Positions 57,247 to 64,000 of a DNA stretch of 64,000 bases are shown piece by piece. The position numbers and the translations under genes are program-made. Under the pieces are notes generated by a model. That model did not search any database, was not told the origin of the DNA, and was given only the letters and a program-made list of their open reading frames with translations. This stretch comes from Setoptus koraiensis (Eukaryota > Arthropoda), in assembly GCA_048013815.1 (NCBI GenBank), contig CM106586.1:23188001-23252000 (forward strand), written 5' to 3'. Every line of letters starts with the position of its first letter. Within the stretch, counting starts at the first letter, position 1.

Positions 57247-58404
57247 TTATGTAATCAGTTCATTATTGTGATCTGAGAAAAATTGTTTTCCTAACTCATA
57301 ACACGATATCATAATGGCGCAGGAAGGTGCTACTTTCATCACACGTGGCACAACACCAGAGAATAGACCTGAAACTCCTTGCTGTCGGTAGATTTTCGAC
57401 AATATCTCAATAGTTGCCTTAGATGCAGCTTTCTTTTGGAGTTTTTTACTTCCGGATATTTCTTGCTCCCCTAATTCTATTTGACGATGAGTTTTAGCAA
57501 CATCGAATGGCAATGTGACAACTGCTGCTAATGATCCTGCCAGGGCCCCTGCTGAAAGACTAAATTGCCATGTTGGGCGTCGCTGATCGAAATTCTCTTT
57601 GAGGTACTCATATCCTGCCCAGTAGATGGACGAAAACGGTACATCACGCATTAGTGTGGGCGCTAAGCCTCGCCAAAGACTCAGGGTCCCCTCGTTTTTC
57701 ACAAGGGTTCTCACCGCTGAACCAATTTCCCAGTAGCTTAACTTTTTAGATTGCATCTTTGTTCTAACTAGCTCTAATGGACTAATAACAGTGGCTGCAA
57801 TACATCGAGCAAATGCCCCACAAACGACAGGTATCCAAACAGGTTGATGTTGTGTTCCGTGCCAACTCCAGACGTTGGCCCTGAGACGATCATAGGCGGT
57901 AAAATAAACAACAGTTGCTGGTATGGCCATCAAAAGTGTAGGGGGTAAACCAGACCACAATGAAGCAATACCTTCAGATCTAGATATTTTGATTAATGCG
58001 TCAAAAGTGCCATTAAATTGACCAGGTATAGGCCGTTTGTACCAATGAACATTGCGAGGATCTATAGTGAAGGTTCCGCCATTTGGACCATGTATATGAC
58101 CATTCCCATTACCATTAACACAGTAGCAGATATGTTCCATGAGGCCATTGCTGTATAGGAAACATTTGTTACGATAGAAGTTTTTTTGTTGAGCTTGCAA
58201 TCTAATTTTGACAACATCAAACGGGGTCACAATAAGCGACGTAGCGAATGCACCTGTGATGCAAGATATAATCTGTTGGGTGGGTGATATCATTTGAACG
58301 TCGTCGATTGTAGGCCATTGATTGGAGGTATCCTGATGTAATGGACCGTTGAACATGGTACATTCAGCCTTATCACTGATTTTATTGGTTTCCATATCAG
58401 ACAT
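57247..58404 (-). CDS. SLC25A40: Mitochondrial glutathione carrier SLC25A39/40
   Basis: An inner-mitochondrial-membrane carrier of the Mtm1/SLC25A39/40 group, needed to import glutathione. The 385-residue product has three repeats with the signature motifs PFDVVKIRLQ (about 61), PLELVRTKMQ and PFDVAKTHRQ. SLWSGLPPTLLMAIPATVVY and SLWRGLAPTLMRDVPFSSIY are family typical. The matrix loop after the first helix has KCFLYSNGLMEHICYC: Cys81 and Cys95 align with two of the four iron-sulfur-sensing cysteines of human SLC25A39, one aligned position is Ser85, and the fourth is not seen. It has one exon, starts at ATG 58404, and converges with MVD 166 bp away. Confidence 0.92.
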   Translation of the reverse strand: MSDMETNKISDKAECTMFNGPLHQDTSNQWPTIDDVQMISPTQQIISCITGAFATSLIVTPFDVVKIRLQAQQKNFYRNKCFLYSNGLMEHICYCVNGNGNGHIHGPNGGTFTIDPRNVHWYKRPIPGQFNGTFDALIKISRSEGIASLWSGLPPTLLMAIPATVVYFTAYDRLRANVWSWHGTQHQPVWIPVVCGAFARCIAATVISPLELVRTKMQSKKLSYWEIGSAVRTLVKNEGTLSLWRGLAPTLMRDVPFSSIYWAGYEYLKENFDQRRPTWQFSLSAGALAGSLAAVVTLPFDVAKTHRQIELGEQEISGSKKLQKKAASKATIEILSKIYRQQGVSGLFSGVVPRVMKVAPSCAIMISCYELGKQFFSDHNNELIT

Positions 58405-59291
58405 TCTGATTGGGTCTTATGTTGGGAATAAGTAATGGCTGCTCGTCTTAGTGATGTTTTTTGTCTACTGATTCGAAGAATGTTAACTTGGTCAGTTCAG
58501 AACCAAAGGCCACATATTCTCGATTGATCAGATATGTCAGATATCATCCAAACTTCAGGTCTAGGTGAGTCATATATGTATCTCTCAGATTTACAATACA
58601 TAACGTGGGTTTTTATTGTTCTATTCGAAACGAAGCTAAATGAAATCTAATACGAAAATATGGTACTTGTCTATTCTGAATGATATTTGTTGAGCATTGT
58701 TATTGTAAATATTTTCAATGATAGAGGTCCTAACGTGGTCAGCTACCTTCGAAGGATGCATCAGCTGGGAGTATCAGAATCAAATACGAATGATTACATA
58801 AATTGAATGATACAATTTGTTTCTAACGGAGATGCAGCATTGTGAGCATTGCGCTCAGACCGTTCACGTGGTCGCTATCATGAGCGCACTCTATCGTTCA
58901 AGAAATGATTCAAATTCGAATGGAACAGAGGTTTTCACTCACGGTAAGCTGTGGTTCAGAAGGAGTCACCTTAGGCCAGCGCCCCAACAAAAAAGAACTC
59001 CAAATGATTTATAGCAGATGATGGTGCAAAATAGAGGTTAGATTTCACATATTTTGCCAAAATCAGATCGAGCAATGAGAATGAATGGCAGTAAAAGATC
59101 GAGATGAGGAAAAAGAATTCTAAGTTTGTATAGACCAATTATTTATATATAGATATATATACGTAAATATATTCTTTTATTGTTTTTCATGATGAATAAC
59201 ATAATAGGTGATGGAACAATTTTGAGTCACAGGTGTCAACAAAGTATGATGATGATTCATTGATTATAGTGATGATGATCTTTGTAGTGAT
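58405..59291. other. Intergenic, no gene seen
   Basis: It includes the 5' flank of SLC25A40 and the 3' flank of the importin-like gene, which has AT-rich repeats near 59145-59175. Short frames have no family features. Confidence 0.5.
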
Positions 59292-60383
59292 TTATAGATT
59301 ACTTTTGATGTTAACTAGCTGATTGAGGATTTCACCCAAGTAATCATCGCATATTTGAGTGAGCTCGGAAACATAGGATACATCTAGTGAGTTTACATCA
59401 TTCTTGCGTGCACTTCTTCTTGCCGACGATAAAAGTTTCTTTATCTTCCTTTGGATGTTGATGTTATCCAAGGTGTTTTTTACTTGTGTAGACCACACGA
59501 GGTCAGTGCTAGATGCTGCTAGGATTGTGGTGGTGGTTAAGATCCATAGACCTGTCTTGATGAGATTCATGTCGGACTTCATAGACGGCTGTAAACAGTA
59601 TTTAGCTATGTTGGTTATAATTGATGGTGTGAGTAGTCCTTTGAGTAGGTTCACCTGATCTACATTGTCTACATAATGTTGTTTGATAGATGTATTCATT
59701 AGTATACTCATGATTAGAGAGTAAAATAGTATTAACTGTTCGATATCAGACCAACCACACAGAAGGAATATTTCCTCGAATAAGGCACATGTGTTGTCTG
59801 TTAGCATAATAGTTAGAATATAACTAATAAGTGAGGGTGTCTTGCAAATCAAATCATTAAGCAGGGTAATGGAAGCTGTCCTAGTCTCATCTTGTCGAAA
59901 TAGGTCTCTTATCTTATATAGTAGGCCATGTTGTATGAGAAGTTTTAAGCAACTTGGTTGATATGATTGAATAGATCCTAATAAAACGACTGTGTCCATA
60001 TTAGTTCTTATATTTGTGTCTGAAAGTCCCTGCATGATAAGTGACCAGTTTTGTTCGAGTAATGTGGAGACTAGTTCACTGTGTTGACTGTAGTAGGATG
60101 TTGTTTTATATAACTCTGCAATAGCTTCGGAAATTAATGTTGATGAAAATCTATCTGGGCCATTTTCTTGGTTGTAGTAGTCATCTCTGCCAAGAATACT
60201 CATTTCGTGAATATCTAGAGTGTGACGTTTCTCGAGAATGTGAGATAATTTTTCGTTATGCCTGCGATTGTTGATTTTCGCCCTTTGCTTAAATCTGAAT
60301 TCATCCACATTTCTGGCTCTTTCACCTGAATATCTACTAAGTGTTTGATAAGAACAAGCTCTGACTAGTCTTGTTGTTGCCAT
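59292..60383 (-). CDS. Divergent importin-alpha-like ARM repeat protein
   Basis: The product is 363 residues from ATG at 60383. Residues about 28-60 (EFRFKQRAKINNRRHNEKLS then HILEKRH) follow the pattern of an importin-beta-binding (IBB) domain: RFK..GK....RRRR.E..VELRK...... The remaining sequence is almost wholly helical with Leu-rich ARM-like repeats (for example ISEAIAELYKTT, LLEQNWSLIMQGLSD, CLKLLIQHGLLYKIRDLF, TKTGLWILTTTTILA-type helix). Typical importin-alpha is about 520-540 residues and has W..N motifs in each repeat; only some helices here resemble those, and it is shorter. It may be a fast-evolving, perhaps germline-type, importin-alpha paralogue, or an unrelated ARM protein. One exon. 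Confidence 0.5.
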   Translation of the reverse strand: MATTRLVRACSYQTLSRYSGERARNVDEFRFKQRAKINNRRHNEKLSHILEKRHTLDIHEMSILGRDDYYNQENGPDRFSSTLISEAIAELYKTTSYYSQHSELVSTLLEQNWSLIMQGLSDTNIRTNMDTVVLLGSIQSYQPSCLKLLIQHGLLYKIRDLFRQDETRTASITLLNDLICKTPSLISYILTIMLTDNTCALFEEIFLLCGWSDIEQLILFYSLIMSILMNTSIKQHYVDNVDQVNLLKGLLTPSIITNIAKYCLQPSMKSDMNLIKTGLWILTTTTILAASSTDLVWSTQVKNTLDNINIQRKIKKLLSSARRSARKNDVNSLDVSYVSELTQICDDYLGEILNQLVNIKSNL

Positions 60384-63300
60384 TGTTGATTATTGATTTG
60401 CACAACTATTGTGATGAATTTAACTGTGAATTTTCTTCGAGTTTTTGAAGGCACTTGTGGTTGATTTATTATTGTTGATATATAAGTAGTGTTTGTTGAT
60501 GTCTTGTCAAGTAGAATGCTGTTGTCGATGGTTGAAATTGTGTTCGTTTTTCTTGCAAATGTCGAATAAATGTCTTTTTGGTTGAGCAATCGATCGGCGT
60601 GAGGTTATGATGCAAATGAACAAATAGTAGGCACAGTCATTTGTTTATATACTTTGTATAGAGAATTCTTCGTCCTTGTCTTGAGGCGACCCGCCGAGGC
60701 GCCAGCTCCGTGTACTGTATGTCTACTTGGTAGTGAGTATACTTGGCGACTTTTGAGAGTCGAGAAATAGCAAGCGCCAAGTGAGTTGTCAGTAAGCAAC
60801 AGTGTTGTTGTTGTTGTTGTTGGTGTCGTCTAGTATTATGCCAGTAATGATCAGCGCCTATAATTGTAATGCTAATCCTTTGTTATTGTCCAGTTTAGAG
60901 ATAGGCATCATCATGATCATGCATTTATTGCCACCGCAGACAATTAACGATAAAGAGCGACGACAGAGACAATGCAGGACAGACGTGTAGCGGCGGCGAC
61001 AATTAAGCCACTAATCAAATCGCTTGTCAGGCGACGGGCGTCGCACAGATTAATGAGTGCGCACAAGTGTTGTGCTGCGTTGGTGGCTGTCCTCGAGCGA
61101 AAGCGTCTGGCGCCCTCTGTATTGGTGCCTTGTTATGCAGTCTGCACAATGTGTCCCTCTATTCGAATAGTAGTGAGTTGTAAGATGTGCGGAGGCGGTC
61201 TAATCTATATCATAGACATGTCAGATTGTTGTCGTCAAGATAATAGCTGTACAGATGTTTTGTTGCTTTATCGTCACTTGATACTGATCGAGTCAGTGTC
61301 GAGTCTATCTTGCTTGTCACTATGTGTAGAATGCTGCCAGAGAAATAGAGCAGCAAAAATATGGAGCCGATAGGGTTTAACAATGGAACAAGTGATCGGC
61401 TATCTAAATATTGTAATGTCTATCAATAGATGTATCGGTATGTTTGTTTTCCGCGATGTGCTACGTAACGTATGGCTAATATATGTTGCTGTTGTTTATC
61501 CTCGGCATGTGTAACTCGATATATTATGTTTACAACTATCAGGAGGGTGTGTGTGTGTGTGTAATGTAGTCAATAATTGGTGGGCACACTCAGATAATGA
61601 AAGTACAATGATTATATCCGGACTATTGTTAGATTTTGTGTTTATGAAACGGCTAACATGAAATAATATCTTATATTGATGTGATAGACGAGAGTATTTC
61701 TCCAGAGTGGAATGGAGAATGATAACAACGCCAGTGGAGAGGAAGGGAAAATTGTTTACTGACAATGTGTTGTGAGTGGTGGTGAACTGCAACATACAAA
61801 GTGAATATCGGCGGCCGATTGGCATGGACAAGCGTTTTTTAGTGGTTTGTTGATGCTGCTTTTCACTGGCAACCTCATACCCAAATACGAACTCCACTGT
61901 GAATCACAGACTCTGTGATGGCTTCTCTCTGCGACAACTCACTGTACCATAAGGCCGATTCGTAAAAAGTGCGTACTACCATACGTGAAGCCGTGTTTAC
62001 AAACGCACACAGACGCACAGTTGGCTGTGCTTGCCTGTTTGCCAGCATTACCATACAAGTCGAATTGGCCTCTGGAGCAGCACTTGACTAGTGGCACTAG
62101 CAGTCTTCACTGGTACAGCAGTCTTGTACAGCAGTGGTATTGCAGTGAAATTCTGCCACCAACTTGCAGCGCCCGTTGGTGCTGCGCAGAGGCACAAAAT
62201 GTGCGCTTTCTTAATCTGTGAGCCTCGCTCCTAACGATCCTTTGTTAGAGTGTTCTGCGTGATATCAGCGCAACGCAGGCACACGATGTTCGTTTTGGCA
62301 CATCTTGTGCATTTGAATCATTCCAAGGAGTTGTAGTGCAGCACTTGAAGCTCAAGTCTTGGACGTTTCATTCTAGCTTTTTCGAAAAGAAATCAACGAG
62401 AGAGGCGCCACACTGCTTCCTCGATGCAACACAACAGTGAGCTGAATCGTTTGCTCGGATAGTGGCGCGACTCGCGCGAGTGAACAAGTCAAAAAAGAAG
62501 AAACATCCATCGGAACAGCACTGCATTGACCGGTGTATGCTTGTGCGATCGCAACGCCTCAAGCGGAATTTCCCTGCGATGTTGTTTGCATGCAATTCCG
62601 TTGCAGAGAGCGCACACTGTACAATGGTACACGACTGTACGGTATACATGGTGAGGAACAAACAATGAAAAAGTTGTACGGAAAATGAAAAAACGAACAC
62701 ACTCACTTGGCGCCCCTTTGGTTATTTATTGTTGAATATGGAAACAGGGTGCAACAAGAGATAGACCACAAACTGGCAAGGATTTAGTTTATTATTGAAC
62801 TCTCGTTTGCATCGCGCTGTACTTTGTGTTTGCCGTTTGTGTCACATTACAGTGTAATTTCGAACGCTTGTTCTCCGCTAGAACTTGTGCCACTCTTGTC
62901 GGCAACTTACTTTGTGAGCGCCTCACCCGTCCGACACACACACCCCTCTTTTCGAGCAGCGGCTCGCGACCGACCGACTTATCTACGACACCGAATGGTC
63001 CTATCACCGACCGACGCACCGGCCTTGCGAAGGGCCGCCCGACCCGCGCACCGAATGGCCTTGCTGGACGTCCGGCCTCCGAGCTAGTTTCGAGTGCCCG
63101 AGTTCGCGAGCGAAAGGAGGAAGATCCCGACAATCCGCAATTATCGTCGTTATCATTCCATTTTGTTGGCGCTCGAGATTTGTACGCGAGCACCGGACCA
63201 TTTACAATTGCTGGCCGGATTCCAAGTAACAAGCTCGTTGAATTGCAACAAGTCCTACATGGCCCCCATGTGTACATGGCTCATGTAGTATGGGGCATCC

Positions 63301-64000
63301 AAGTGTGTTATTGGCGGCAGTACTACATGCATCACTGTTTGTGTGTGTGTCCAGTCTTTTATTATGTAATTACTGCAAATCATTGGTGTCATAAACAATG
63401 GAGCAACGGTACGGGATTAACTATATGGCTGCAAACAACACTAATTAGAATCACATGTCCGACCAACGATACAATAAACAAGTAACTTAATTGCTCACAA
63501 CATTCTAATAGCCAAAGAGCTGTCCCTAAGTACCATTGGCACAAACTCACAATCAATCACAATCATAAACAAGTGCATATTACAAGTGTCCGGCGATTCC
63601 GTGCGCGATAATCTGTTGGGTGTCGACCAACTTTTGATAAGTCGGCTCAACACACCGGCACACAGGATTCCTATGATAGCAAATCTCTTGTATGTCGATG
63701 TATACATTATCACACATTATCCATCCAGATCGACATGTTTTCGCTTGTTGGCCAAGTTGTTAACTTGTTACTACGACTGGCGAGTTGTGTTGTTAACAAC
63801 TTGTTGTTTTCTCGTATCAACTTCAATTTAAGCACGTAGCCATATCACTTATTAAGTTTAACTTGTTGCCATCGCTTCCAACCAATGTACAGCGCTAACT
63901 GATAGTTGATTACCGCCAATTGCCATTAGAAGACAAAATTTATGATCGAAACAACGCGTTTATTGTTGTCTGTCAGCGGAGCCGAGTCGGTCTCCTAAGA
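60384..64000. other. Intergenic to the window end, no gene seen
   Basis: Frames are short or overlap on both strands without family features. The 62.8-63.2 kb part is locally CpG-rich (many CGACC and CCGAC), which accounts for its longer open frames. The first hundred or so bases are the 5' flank of the importin-like gene. Nothing in it can be assigned. Confidence 0.45.

Noticed and set aside
1-64000. CRISPR array, bacterial operon or integrated plasmid features
   Set aside because: There are no spaced identical repeats or prokaryotic gene clusters. Gene content and splice sites are eukaryotic throughout.

Overview
The window looks like nuclear DNA of an arthropod. It carries an Abdominal-B-class Hox gene with an arthropod-type homeodomain start (RKKRKPYSK), an Asn-rich secreted protein, and many CAG/CAC triplet runs. 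Genes have few introns and the introns are mostly 90-190 bp. CPT1, NPEPPS, a P450, an LRR receptor, Ras, SLC25A40 and GNL2 each read as one uninterrupted exon. A small-genome chelicerate such as a mite would fit, but that is inference from architecture, not a species identification.

Layout. 1-1917: nothing supportable. 1918-3330 (-): nucleolar GTPase GNL2. 4233-7911 (-): four-exon PP2A B'' regulatory subunit. 7912-15751: gene-poor, with simple repeats and one decayed coding fossil near 11.07-11.95 kb. 15752-24222: a dense block of CPT1 (+), a short Twinkle-type mitochondrial helicase (+), MCTS1 (-, with an 11-bp first coding exon), a LOTUS-domain protein (+) and a two-exon matrix metalloproteinase without hemopexin (+). 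25069-34719: puromycin-sensitive aminopeptidase, mitochondrial-clan P450, LRR membrane protein and a small Asn/Gly-Arg-rich secreted protein, all on +. A nearly identical 1.09-kb segment lies on both sides of the P450. 34990-36084 (-): C-terminal part or short form of a PHF20/MBD-R2-like PHD protein. 36.1-47.7 kb: no supportable gene; the middle is GC-rich and full of short repeats. 47761-50388 (-): Abd-B in two exons, the second of which lies outside the long open frame. 51546-60383: a compact housekeeping block of PSMA2 (-), a MITE-like element, Ras (+), NAF1 (-), MVD (+, two exons), SLC25A40 (-) and a divergent importin-alpha-like protein (-). 60.4-64.0 kb: nothing supportable.

The genes do not form one pathway. 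Most are unrelated housekeeping genes packed in divergent or convergent pairs (TWNK/MCTS1, Ras/NAF1 and MVD/SLC25A40 converge within 70-170 bp; NAF1/MVD and MCTS1/LOTUS diverge). Several are mitochondrial (CPT1, TWNK, SLC25A40, probably the P450). Abd-B sits without another Hox gene in at least about 47 kb on one side and 13 kb on the other. Exon structures for PPP2R3, MCTS1, MMP, MVD and Abd-B were worked out here from splice signals, reading phase and family alignment from memory; none has been tested against transcripts.
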